A stretch of 64,000 bases of DNA from Bacteroidales bacterium. GTDB lineage: Bacteria; Bacteroidota; Bacteroidia; Bacteroidales; WCHB1-69. The notes below the pieces were generated by a model. The model made no database searches and was not told where the DNA came from. It was given only the letters and a program-made list of their open reading frames with translations. Shown here piece after piece: positions 8,077 to 15,883 of the stretch. How positions within the stretch are numbered: position 1 is the first letter of the stretch; each line of letters begins with the position of its first letter. The stretch lies in NCBI GenBank assembly GCA_016290295.1, contig JAEETJ010000006.1, forward strand, positions 1-64,000, in the 5' to 3' direction. A program made the translations under genes and the position numbers.

Positions 8077-9480
8077 ATGGTAGAACTCATTTTAAATCAG
8101 ATTCGAGACAAGAAAATCATCATTCTCGGCTTCGGCAGAGAAGGTGTCTCTTCCTACCGCTTCCTCAGAAAACACTTTCCCGACATGGATATTGTGGCGG
8201 CCGACAGGAGCGAAAACCTTAAAATTGATGACTATAAAAACGATAAGCACCTGAAGTTCGTCATTGGCAAAGATTATGACCGTAATTTGAATGATTATGA
8301 TCTGATATTGAAAACCCCTGGCGTCAATCTGAATACTATCAACTATTTCATTCAGCCACATAGGATTACCTCACAAACCGAGTTGTTCCTATACGGATAC
8401 AATCATCAGGTAATCGGGGTTACCGGCACCAAAGGCAAAAGTACTACTTCCTCACTGATTTACCACATTTTGTCCAACAGTCGTGGAAACACCTTTTTGG
8501 CTGGCAATATTGGTATACCCTTTTTCGACATTGTGGACCAGTTGGACGACAACTCCGTTATCGTGGCCGAGCTGTCAGCCCACCAGCTGGAATACACCAC
8601 CATTTCGCCTCATATCGCACTCTTGCTTAATATCTATCAGGAACACCTCGACCATTTTGCCTCACTCAGCAATTACCAACTGGCCAAGATGAATATCACC
8701 AAGTACCAGGAGGAATCAGATATTTTGATATATAATGTTGAAGATGAACACATCCCTAACCTCATCAAGAGCCACAACTATCAACGCAAGATGTTCAAGT
8801 TCAGCAGTCAACATGCCATCGACACAGGCTGCTATTGCATTGATGACACGGTGATGTATGTGGACAAAGGTCAGGTGTTGAGCGAATATGACCTCTACCG
8901 CTACGACCATCTTCCCGGCCGACACAACTACAACAATATCATGGCGGCCATTCTGGCTGTCAAGCAATTCGGCATCAGTGATGAGGATATTTTAAAAAAT
9001 CTCGCCACTTTCAAGGGTTTGGAGCACCGCATTGAATTGGTGGGTACCTGCAATGGTGTTAAATTCTACAACGACAGTATCTCCACCATCCCCGAAGCGG
9101 CTATTGCGGCAGTCAAGGCGCTTCGCAAAGTCGATACCCTCATTATTGGCGGCTTCGACCGCGGCATCAGCTACGACATTCTAATTGACTATCTGCACGA
9201 AAATCCTATTGCCCATATCGTTTTCACCGGGCCTGCCGGACAACGTATCAAAAGCGAATGGGAAGCAAAATATCCTCTTCCAGAGGCATTTATTATGGAA
9301 GACGACTTCACCAAGATTGTGGATTACTGCATTCATAATACCACAGAAGGTAAAATCTGCCTGCTCTCTCCCGCCGCTTCCAGCTACGACCAATTCAAAA
9401 ACTTTGAAGAAAGAGGCAGACGCTTCAAAGCCGAAGTTCAAAAACACATTGACACCATTAACCCCAATGAAAATGAATAA
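8077..9480 (+). CDS. murD: UDP-N-acetylmuramoyl-L-alanine--D-glutamate ligase
   Basis: The 467-residue protein has the three-domain Mur ligase layout. An N-terminal Rossmann domain (KIIILGFGREGVSS) is followed by the ATP-binding P-loop GVTGTKGKSTT (about residues 114-124), the central EHLDHFASLSNYQLAK segment and a C-terminal ligase domain starting near FKGLEHRIELVG with FYNDSISTIPEAA. It adds D-glutamate to UDP-MurNAc-L-Ala in cytoplasmic peptidoglycan precursor synthesis. In many bacteria murD lies in the dcw cluster; here it stands alone at the head of a three-gene run with a thioredoxin-like lipoprotein (14-bp overlap) and a helical-repeat protein. Length is normal for the family. Confidence 0.92.
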   Translation: MVELILNQIRDKKIIILGFGREGVSSYRFLRKHFPDMDIVAADRSENLKIDDYKNDKHLKFVIGKDYDRNLNDYDLILKTPGVNLNTINYFIQPHRITSQTELFLYGYNHQVIGVTGTKGKSTTSSLIYHILSNSRGNTFLAGNIGIPFFDIVDQLDDNSVIVAELSAHQLEYTTISPHIALLLNIYQEHLDHFASLSNYQLAKMNITKYQEESDILIYNVEDEHIPNLIKSHNYQRKMFKFSSQHAIDTGCYCIDDTVMYVDKGQVLSEYDLYRYDHLPGRHNYNNIMAAILAVKQFGISDEDILKNLATFKGLEHRIELVGTCNGVKFYNDSISTIPEAAIAAVKALRKVDTLIIGGFDRGISYDILIDYLHENPIAHIVFTGPAGQRIKSEWEAKYPLPEAFIMEDDFTKIVDYCIHNTTEGKICLLSPAASSYDQFKNFEERGRRFKAEVQKHIDTINPNENE

Positions 9481-10018
9481 ATTCCCCTTTTTATTGATCG
9501 GTCTATGCTTTTTGCTGATTTCCTGTGTCAACGCACAATCAGAAAAAGACGAAGACCTGAAAGTGGAAACCGAAGAGGTGGTTTCCATGGCTATGGACAA
9601 CCCAAACTTCAACAAAACCCCTGCTGTAAAACAGGAAGTCTATGAGGAAGACTTATCGGGTAACATCATCATGTTGGATGACGAGAGTTTTGTCGCCAGA
9701 ATCACCGACATTGACAATGAAAAAGGTTTACAATACAAGGGCATGACACCCTGCATAGTGGATTTTTACGCTGACTGGTGCCGTCCGTGCAGTGCCCTGC
9801 ACCCCATTCTGGTCGAACTCGCCAAAGAATACAAAGGCAAACTGATTATATACAAAATCAACACCGACAAAGCCACCAATACCGCTACCGCATTAGGTAT
9901 CAACAGCATCCCCACCTTACTTTTCTTCAAAAGAAACACTCAACCAGGGGCAATCAGAGGGGCTCTTTCCAAAAAGGATTTAAAAATGGTCATTGACGAA
10001 TTTCTTGCAGAAGAATAA
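9467..10018 (+). CDS. Thioredoxin-domain lipoprotein
   Basis: Translation from the ATG at 9467, which overlaps the end of murD by 14 bp, gives 183 residues. A lipoprotein signal (FPFLLIGLCFLLISC) is followed by a linker of about 65 residues rich in acidic groups and then a thioredoxin fold: CIVDFYADWCRPCSALHP with the WCxxC active site, TDKATNTATALGI, and the cis-proline segment SIPTLLFF. It would work as a membrane-tethered thiol-disulfide oxidoreductase in the periplasm. Longer upstream starts in the same frame lie inside murD and lack a signal, so 9467 is preferred (9473 also possible). Confidence 0.85.
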   Translation: MKMNKFPFLLIGLCFLLISCVNAQSEKDEDLKVETEEVVSMAMDNPNFNKTPAVKQEVYEEDLSGNIIMLDDESFVARITDIDNEKGLQYKGMTPCIVDFYADWCRPCSALHPILVELAKEYKGKLIIYKINTDKATNTATALGINSIPTLLFFKRNTQPGAIRGALSKKDLKMVIDEFLAEE

Positions 10019-10029
10019 TTTTTCCAGAC

Positions 10030-10884
10030 TTGAAAAAAATTTTTTTGTGCTTTTGGTTTAGCTATATGCTACTATGCAACGCTTTTGCGCAGTTGTCCGA
10101 CGCATGTACAGCTACCGCAGAACAACTCAAGCATATTGAGCAACGTTTAGCCCAACTCAACAGTCAGGATCCTGAAGTCATCACTTTGCATTACCTTTTC
10201 TTACAAGATTGCCTGAAGGAACTCAAAGACATCAAAAACAACGGCAACGACCTACTTTTTTATTGCCAGAATAAAAAAGCACTGCAAACAAAAGCACAGG
10301 ATTTATTAACCAAGGCCGATTCTCTTAACGAAATCTTTGACGAACAAGTCAAAAAAGTAGATGAGCTTTTTTACCAGAAAGCCAAAATAGAATATATTTT
10401 TGCAGATAACGACAAGACAGAATACTATCTCAACCGTGCATTGCAATACAACAAACACAATGTAGATGCCCTACTGCTAAAGGTTAAGCTGAAATTTGAA
10501 GAGAAAGACTATGAAGAATGTCTTACACTGTTCAAAGATTTATTCAACCATAACGAGCTGAGCGAACAGCAGGAAAACGAGATATACCAGTTATCTTCAA
10601 CCTATTACTATGAAGTTTACAACTTGGGCGACTCGCTGGTCAAAGCCGACAAAGGGGCCTACGCCATCGACCTGTTCCAACTGCTGGAAACCTTCTGTCA
10701 CGAGATTCCCTCCTCCTATTGCAACGACGACTATTACCACGGTATTTTGCGTTCAAAGCAAGGCGTTTACGATTCCTACATCGCCATTGCCCGCGCCGCT
10801 CGCGAACGCAAGAACTACGAGCTGGAGCGCAAATTTCTCCGCTATGCCGAAGAGTACCTGAAGGAGAACGGAATGGAGAATTGA
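10030..10884 (+). CDS. Exported helical (TPR-like) protein, TTG start
   Basis: A 284-residue protein beginning directly with a signal peptide (MKKIFLCFWFSYMLLCNAFAQ) if the TTG at 10030 is used. No in-frame ATG fits, so the TTG start is likely. The mature part is all helical with a coiled-coil-like first half (LKHIEQRLAQLNSQ, QDLLTKADSLNEIFDEQVKKVDELF) and TPR-like pairs (KTEYYLNRALQYNKHNVDALLLKVKLKFEEKDYEECLTLF split over two helices). It starts 12 bp after the thioredoxin lipoprotein and is probably in the murD operon. The final codons and stop run into an AATTGACA word array. I do not recognise a specific family. Confidence 0.75.
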   Translation: MKKIFLCFWFSYMLLCNAFAQLSDACTATAEQLKHIEQRLAQLNSQDPEVITLHYLFLQDCLKELKDIKNNGNDLLFYCQNKKALQTKAQDLLTKADSLNEIFDEQVKKVDELFYQKAKIEYIFADNDKTEYYLNRALQYNKHNVDALLLKVKLKFEEKDYEECLTLFKDLFNHNELSEQQENEIYQLSSTYYYEVYNLGDSLVKADKGAYAIDLFQLLETFCHEIPSSYCNDDYYHGILRSKQGVYDSYIAIARAARERKNYELERKFLRYAEEYLKENGMEN

Positions 10885-11007
10885 CAATTGACAATTGACA
10901 GTTAACAATTAATAATTAATAATTGATAGTTGACAGTTAAAAGATCAAGGTTGAAAATTGAAAACAACGTAATAACTGTTAATTGTTAACTGTAAACTAT
11001 TAACTGA
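10878..11007. repeat. Mirrored AATTGACA / GTTAACAATTAA array
   Basis: Starting at the stop codon of the preceding gene, AATTGACA words run in tandem, change to GTTAACAATTAATAATTAA words, and after a short spacer return in reverse complement (TAACTGTTAATTGTTAACTG). The two arms could form a long imperfect hairpin. A very similar mirrored array sits at 21630-21738. Confidence 0.82.
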
Positions 11008-11012
11008 AAGCA

Positions 11013-11047
11013 GTTGCGCCCGACACGGATGAATGGCTTTCAAAGAG
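11013..11047 (+). repeat. Left copy of degenerate direct repeat flanking the TIR gene
   Basis: GTTGCGCCCGACACGGAT...TTTCAAAGAG resembles the segment at 12041-12075 (GTTGCACCCGACACGAAT...TTTCAAAGAT) in the same orientation, at roughly three matches in four by eye. The two copies bracket the TIR gene about 1.03 kb apart. Confidence 0.55.
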
Positions 11048-11126
11048 GGATTGTTCAGCAGTGACATAAAGTACGGATATTACGCACATTAGTTGAAACT
11101 AAAGGGATAATTCCGAATAGTTTTTG

Positions 11127-11136
11127 TATCTTTGCA
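11127..11136 (+). promoter_or_regulatory. -7 box for the TIR gene
   Basis: TATCTTTGCA, 32 bp before the ATG at 11169. Just upstream (11098-11117) is ACTAAAGGGATAATTCCGAA, which recurs with one base inserted on the other strand at 61047-61067. Confidence 0.7.
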
Positions 11137-11168
11137 CCTGAAATCTTTCAGACCAATTCTCTTGTGAT

Positions 11169-12017
11169 ATGGAAAAAACCAAATACGATGTGTTTATCAG
11201 CTATTCACGCAAAGATGCCTCAATTGCAGATAAAATTACCGCCGCATTTGACAACGCAGGAATCACTTATTTCATCGACAGAGAAGGAATTAGCGGGGGC
11301 ATGGAATTCCCCGCTGTCATAGCCAAGGCCATCAGGGAGTCCCATATATTCCTTTTTCTGGCCAGCAAGAACTCCTATGAGTCGAGATTCACACAGAGCG
11401 AGATTGTATACGCCTTCAACAAAAAACAAAAACAAAACATCATCCCTTATATTATCGACGGCAGCAAAATGCCTGATGAACTGGAATTCACATTCTCAGC
11501 CATCAATTGGAGACGAATAGAAGAGCATCCCATCGACACGACATTGGTGGACGACATTTTCCTCAAGATTGGGAAAAGCAGAAAACCAAGCGAAGAAGCA
11601 GAAATACCGTCTACTAAACCATTAGATATCAATCAAAAAAACACCATAAAAAAGGAGGGTGAGCTAAAGAAAATCAATTTTACAGGAAAGCATCTGGCCA
11701 TCATTGTCCTCACAATTGCCTTTTCTTCCCTATTGCTGTCAATCATTGTCAGAGGAAGCTTCGTATACAACCATTTCGACACTTTAGAATTTATAATGGT
11801 TATGGTATTTCTGGCGGTATTGTTCATGGCTATTATTGGTTTTATTCGTCCCTCGAGCATCGGCTTGCCCAATAGAAAAGATGTATTGAAGTTTTATCTT
11901 TCATCCTTTTTTATCATGATCATCGCAATCGGCATTCTGGAAGGTAAAAAGCCCGCTCCTGATAATTCAAATGTAACCATTGAACAACAAGGGACACTTC
12001 AACAGTCCGAACCCTAA
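11169..12017 (+). CDS. TIR-domain protein with C-terminal membrane segments
   Basis: The 282-residue protein opens with a TIR domain: KYDVFISYSRKD (box 1, residues 5-16), GITYFIDREGISGGMEF (BB-loop region), ESHIFLFLASKNSYES and SEIVYAF. Glu78 in SEIVYAF sits where NAD-cleaving TIR domains (SARM1-type helix C, ...KEIVTAL) carry their catalytic glutamate. After a charged linker (about 133-172) come three hydrophobic segments (about 175-195, 205-226, 240-257) and a short polar tail. It is probably a membrane-anchored TIR with its catalytic part in the cytoplasm. NADase activity and a role in phage defence are inferences from the family; no partner gene (Thoeris ThsA, SAVED, cyclase) is adjacent. 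Degenerate direct repeats flank the gene, suggesting insertion or duplication. Confidence 0.85.
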   Translation: MEKTKYDVFISYSRKDASIADKITAAFDNAGITYFIDREGISGGMEFPAVIAKAIRESHIFLFLASKNSYESRFTQSEIVYAFNKKQKQNIIPYIIDGSKMPDELEFTFSAINWRRIEEHPIDTTLVDDIFLKIGKSRKPSEEAEIPSTKPLDINQKNTIKKEGELKKINFTGKHLAIIVLTIAFSSLLLSIIVRGSFVYNHFDTLEFIMVMVFLAVLFMAIIGFIRPSSIGLPNRKDVLKFYLSSFFIMIIAIGILEGKKPAPDNSNVTIEQQGTLQQSEP

Positions 12018-12040
12018 ACAGGATAAATTACCAATTAAAG

Positions 12041-12075
12041 GTTGCACCCGACACGAATTGAGGGTATTTCAAAGA
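12041..12075 (+). repeat. Right copy of degenerate direct repeat flanking the TIR gene
   Basis: Pairs with 11013-11047. It lies just upstream of the open frame of the CAP gene, whose N-terminal part is missing. Confidence 0.55.
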
Positions 12076-12135
12076 TAGTAACAAAACAACCCCAATTGGA
12101 CATCCGTATATCGTGATTTTATAGACGATGACCAA

Positions 12136-12912
12136 TTGGTATTTGAACCATGGACTTCCGTAGGAGCAGCCGTATTCTATCGCGACGACAACACTTATGC
12201 TGTCCTGATATTTTCCAAGCATACCAATGCCAATACTGTGATTCCATCCGGTAAATGGAAAATAAAAACACAAGTGAGTACTGTCAGCGGAAAGAAGACC
12301 GCATTTCTGACGAAAGAAGAAATCAGCACATACGAATTCACGCAAAAAACAGAAATCAGCGGCAATTTCTATTATGACTTTGCCACAGAAGTGGTTCGTT
12401 TGGTGAATCACATCCGTGACAGTCTAAGACTTCCCCCTTTGGTAATGGATTCTGTACTAACCGAATGCGCCATGATCAGATCGGCGGAAATGGCAGCTTA
12501 TAGAAGCTATGAAATACAAAGAACAAATTTCCGCGAACAGAAAAAAGAATACCCGGTTTATATGACAACCCTTACGCGTCCGAACAATCAAAGGCCGTTC
12601 ACCATCTTGCCTGGCAAATATGAGGAGTCTACGCAAGGCGAAAATATCGCATTCGCACAAACCACCCCTCAAGAAGTGGTGAATGGTTGGATGAACTCTC
12701 CAGACCATAGGGGAAACATACTAAAGAAAGGATATAACACGATAGGTGTCGGCGTCTTTATATTTGACGATGTATTTCGCTGGTGCCAATTATTCACCTC
12801 GGTTCCTGGCACAGAGGGCTACCATCCCGACAAGCGTGAAAAAGCCAAGGTGCAAATCAGCTTTGACCCTGCGGTGGAAAGCAAAGTATTGAGCAAGGAA
12901 AAAGTGGAATAA
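12136..12912 (+). CDS. CAP (SCP/PR-1) domain protein, probably 5'-truncated
   Basis: The frame is open from 12082 to 12912, but the only usable start is TTG at 12136; no ATG and no signal peptide are present, unusual for a CAP protein, which is normally exported. The C-terminal two thirds show a CAP domain: VRLVNHIRDSLRLPPLVMDSVLTECAMIRSAEM (helix 1 in pieces), then GENIAFAQTTPQEVVNGWMNSPDHRGNIL, the family's GENIA...W..S..HR.NI motif, and YNTIGVGVF. The part before it (YRDFIDDDQLVFEPWTSVG...) looks coding up to 12082 and is then broken by two stops. The gene is therefore likely a 5'-truncated remnant. It follows the TIR gene by about 120 bp. Confidence 0.7.
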   Translation: MVFEPWTSVGAAVFYRDDNTYAVLIFSKHTNANTVIPSGKWKIKTQVSTVSGKKTAFLTKEEISTYEFTQKTEISGNFYYDFATEVVRLVNHIRDSLRLPPLVMDSVLTECAMIRSAEMAAYRSYEIQRTNFREQKKEYPVYMTTLTRPNNQRPFTILPGKYEESTQGENIAFAQTTPQEVVNGWMNSPDHRGNILKKGYNTIGVGVFIFDDVFRWCQLFTSVPGTEGYHPDKREKAKVQISFDPAVESKVLSKEKVE

Positions 12913-13063
12913 GCCAAATAGAACCGACAAAGGCATCAAACGTTACAAACTTGCTAACCTGAACATGAGTTTTGCCCGCAATATCGAGCCAAACCACAAA
13001 GCTGTCAGCAACCTATGGGATGCCCTCATTCGAACTATGATAAATTTCAAAAAAGAAAAGTAA
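12893..13063 (+). pseudogene. Coding-like remnant after the CAP gene
   Basis: A 56-codon open stretch in a frame different from the CAP gene reads protein-like (TDKGIKRYKLANLNMSF, then NIEPNHKAVSNLWDALIRT and a lysine-rich end) and ends in TAA at 13061-13063. It has no sensible start and no signal. It may be the 3' end of a lost gene or a frameshifted tail of the CAP gene. I do not recognise the family. Confidence 0.4.
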
Positions 13064-13067
13064 ACAA

Positions 13068-13724
13068 TTATTTCTGCACCGCTAACGCTACCGGTGAGCC
13101 TAACTTTTCAAAATCGTCATTACTTCTCAAACGGTAATAATTTCCGCCGTAACACAGATAATATTGCTGGTCATAATATACGACCTCCACTTTTTCAGCA
13201 GATATACCCTTGACACGCAATATATTTCCTGAAAGGTAGTAAGTTATTCGGTTCTTAATGGGAGTGCTCCATTGCTGAACATCAATAAAATCAATCGTAC
13301 CTTCTATGGGTGCACTATCTTTGAAATCAGCATCTTTACACTGCACCCTGACATTTTTCCGGGAAAGCATTTTGTCCACCACAACCACATCCTCATTGAT
13401 TGGTTCCGACTCGCCCGAATAGCTAAATTCCACCTCATCAAAACTTTCCTCATTATTTGCAAGCAACAGTGAATCGGACATTTCAACCTGGACATCTTTC
13501 GAAACTTCCGCCGACTCTTTGCGTACCACATTCACATATTTCACTATGGTATCCTTTGTGTTTTCAGGCTTGTAAATATGCTCAAAAGTCTTTGTAATGG
13601 ATTTTGTATTATTCTGAATCATGGAAAAAATCACAAAAGAAACCACACTGATGGCAAATCCCGCAATCAATCCTATCGCGAAGAACAACCACTTTCTTTC
13701 TTTTTTATCTTGATTTTCAGACAT
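13068..13724 (-). CDS. Single-pass membrane protein of unknown function
   Basis: The 218-residue protein has a short charged cytoplasmic start (MSENQDKKERKW), one hydrophobic segment (about residues 13-37) and a long polar outer part rich in Glu, Asp and Ser (about 60-115). It ends in a compact domain with many Tyr and Val (VEVVYYDQQYYLCYGGNYYRL). This suggests an inner-membrane anchor with a periplasmic domain. It is convergent with the CAP remnant, ending 4 bp away, and divergent from dsbD. No family recognised. Confidence 0.7.
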   Translation of the reverse strand: MSENQDKKERKWLFFAIGLIAGFAISVVSFVIFSMIQNNTKSITKTFEHIYKPENTKDTIVKYVNVVRKESAEVSKDVQVEMSDSLLLANNEESFDEVEFSYSGESEPINEDVVVVDKMLSRKNVRVQCKDADFKDSAPIEGTIDFIDVQQWSTPIKNRITYYLSGNILRVKGISAEKVEVVYYDQQYYLCYGGNYYRLRSNDDFEKLGSPVALAVQK

Positions 13725-13839
13725 TTACAATAATATTTAGCCACTATTTTTCTGTAACAAAAATACAATTTATTTTTGATTTGCAAAAACAAATTTTTAG
13801 CAAAAACACCTATAAATCTGAATCGATGAAAATTTTTTG

Positions 13840-13849
13840 TATTTTTGTA
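13840..13849 (+). promoter_or_regulatory. -7 box for dsbD-lnt
   Basis: TATTTTTGTA, 30 bp before the dsbD ATG; close match to TAnnTTTG. Confidence 0.6.
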
Positions 13850-13879
13850 GTTTAATTTAAAATAAAAAAGATCATTCTC

Positions 13880-15880
13880 ATGAAGAAACTTATTGTTGTA
13901 CTATCCGCTATTTTCTTGCTGATTAGCAACCTTTTCGCCCAAGAGACACCTGTCACCTGGAACTTCAAGACGGTGAAAGTCAACGACTCTGTTGCTGAAT
14001 TACAGTTCCAAGCTGCCATCCAAGAGAATTGGCACCTGTACTCACAAAGCCATAACAACGGCATGGAGATGCCCATCGAGTTCAGTTTTACACCAGCCAA
14101 CAACTACAGCCGTATGGGCAAGGTCACTGAACCCAACCCCATTGTGCATTATGACCCGATGTTCAACGACACCTCCAAATTTTTTGTCAACAGTGTCACT
14201 TTCAAACAGAAAGTGAAGGTTCTACAGAATGAGCCTTTCGCCATTAAAGGCAGAATTTCAGGACAAGCATGCATTGACGGACGCTGCGTGGCTCTCGACA
14301 AGAAATTCAGCTTCGACATCCAAGACTTCGACCATGCAGTGGCTAAAGCAGTCGTCGAGGAAAACATTACGGAAGAAATCACAGGAAGTCCTACTGTTCA
14401 AGCTGCTACAAACTCCAACGATAGTGAACAAGAGGAGTCATTATGGTCCTTCTTTGTAGTGGCCTTCCTCGGTGGATTGGTTGGTTTGCTTATGCCTTGC
14501 GTCTTCCCGATGATTCCCATGACCGTATCCTACTTCATGAAATCCGGCAGCAAGGCCAAACTGCATGCCCTCATATACGGCCTGTCTATTGTAGTGATTT
14601 ATGTAATTTTTGGTATTATTCTATCCCTGATTTTCGGACCTGATTTTGCCAATATTCTCAGTACACACTGGATTCCCAACATCTTGTTTGCTATCATCTT
14701 TATCATTTTCGCACTTTCCTTCTTTGGCTATTTTGAGATCACCCTACCCAGCAGCTGGGTGAACAAATCTGCCAAAATGGAGAACACTGGTGGTATCATT
14801 GGTATCTTTTTCATGGCTCTAACCCTGGTGTTGGTATCCTTCTCCTGTACCCTACCTATCGCAGGTGCCGTTGCCCTCAACTCTGTCGGAGGTTCTCTCC
14901 TGAAACCCATCATTGGCATGTTAGGCTTCTCCTTGGGCATCGCCATCCCCTTCACTCTCTTTGCCTTTTTCCCTGGCCTGTTGAAGAAAATGCCGAAATC
15001 TGGTGGTTGGATGAACACGCTGAAAGTGGTTTTAGCTTTCATTGAATTGGCCTTCGCTCTCAAATTCATCAACGTGCCCGACCAGACCTATCATTGGGGT
15101 ATCCTCGACCGTGAAGTCTATCTGGCCCTGTGGATTGTACTCTTCTCCCTCATGGGTATTTACCTCCTCGGCAAAATCAAATTCCCCTTGGATGACGATA
15201 TGCCCGTGCAGAAAAGTCCTTTCCGTTTCATGCTGGCCATTGCCACTTTCGCCTTTGTCGTCTATATGATTCCTGGCATGTTCGGTGCTCCTCTCAAAAT
15301 CATCTCCGGCTGGTTGCCTCCGATGACTACACAGGATTTTGACATCAATCAGATTGTTCGCCAAGAGTCTAGTGTCAATGCCAACAATACCCTTCAACTG
15401 GATGAAACTGTATTGTATGCCGACAAGCTGGATCTTCCCCACGGCATTCAGGGTTATTTCGATTACGACCAAGCCCTGCGTGTGGCCAAACAAATGAACA
15501 AGCCTGTCTTCATTGACTTCACCGGCCACGGCTGTGTGAACTGCCGTAATGTGGAAAACGCCGTATGGATTGACCCGCAAGTGCGAAAAATGTTCGCCGA
15601 CGAATTTGTGGTGGTTGCCCTGTATGTGGATGACAAGAACATTAAACTTCCTGAAGACCAACAAATCAAAGATGAAGATGGTGACCCCATCACGACTTTG
15701 GGAGGAAAGAATATGTTCATTCAAAATACCATATACAAAGAAAATTCACAACCCTGCTACTTTATAGTTGACCATGATGGTTCTGTGCTGGCAGGTCCTA
15801 CCTACTACGAGAAAAATGTCGATAAATATATGGACTTTTTGAGATCTGGTATTAAAGCTTATCAAGAAAAACACCAATAA
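13880..15880 (+). CDS. dsbD: Thiol:disulfide interchange protein DsbD
   Basis: The 666-residue protein has the three-part DsbD layout. A signal peptide and N-terminal periplasmic domain carry the CIDGRC cysteine pair (about residues 131-136). A membrane domain of about eight segments begins at FFVVAFLGGLVGLLMPCVFPM with its conserved PCVFPMIPMT, and a second cysteine motif, SFSCTLPIAG. A C-terminal thioredoxin domain contains DFTGHGCVNCRNVE with the CVNC active site. It carries electrons from cytoplasmic thioredoxin to periplasmic disulfide isomerases and cytochrome c maturation. lnt follows 3 bp later, so they form an operon. Length is usual for the Bacteroidota form. Confidence 0.93.
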   Translation: MKKLIVVLSAIFLLISNLFAQETPVTWNFKTVKVNDSVAELQFQAAIQENWHLYSQSHNNGMEMPIEFSFTPANNYSRMGKVTEPNPIVHYDPMFNDTSKFFVNSVTFKQKVKVLQNEPFAIKGRISGQACIDGRCVALDKKFSFDIQDFDHAVAKAVVEENITEEITGSPTVQAATNSNDSEQEESLWSFFVVAFLGGLVGLLMPCVFPMIPMTVSYFMKSGSKAKLHALIYGLSIVVIYVIFGIILSLIFGPDFANILSTHWIPNILFAIIFIIFALSFFGYFEITLPSSWVNKSAKMENTGGIIGIFFMALTLVLVSFSCTLPIAGAVALNSVGGSLLKPIIGMLGFSLGIAIPFTLFAFFPGLLKKMPKSGGWMNTLKVVLAFIELAFALKFINVPDQTYHWGILDREVYLALWIVLFSLMGIYLLGKIKFPLDDDMPVQKSPFRFMLAIATFAFVVYMIPGMFGAPLKIISGWLPPMTTQDFDINQIVRQESSVNANNTLQLDETVLYADKLDLPHGIQGYFDYDQALRVAKQMNKPVFIDFTGHGCVNCRNVENAVWIDPQVRKMFADEFVVVALYVDDKNIKLPEDQQIKDEDGDPITTLGGKNMFIQNTIYKENSQPCYFIVDHDGSVLAGPTYYEKNVDKYMDFLRSGIKAYQEKHQ

Positions 15881-15883
15881 AAG

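Noticed and set aside
11169..12017. Thoeris, CBASS or other named TIR defence system
   Set aside because: No ThsA-like, cyclase, SAVED, Argonaute or NLR gene lies beside it; only the TIR-TM protein itself is supported.
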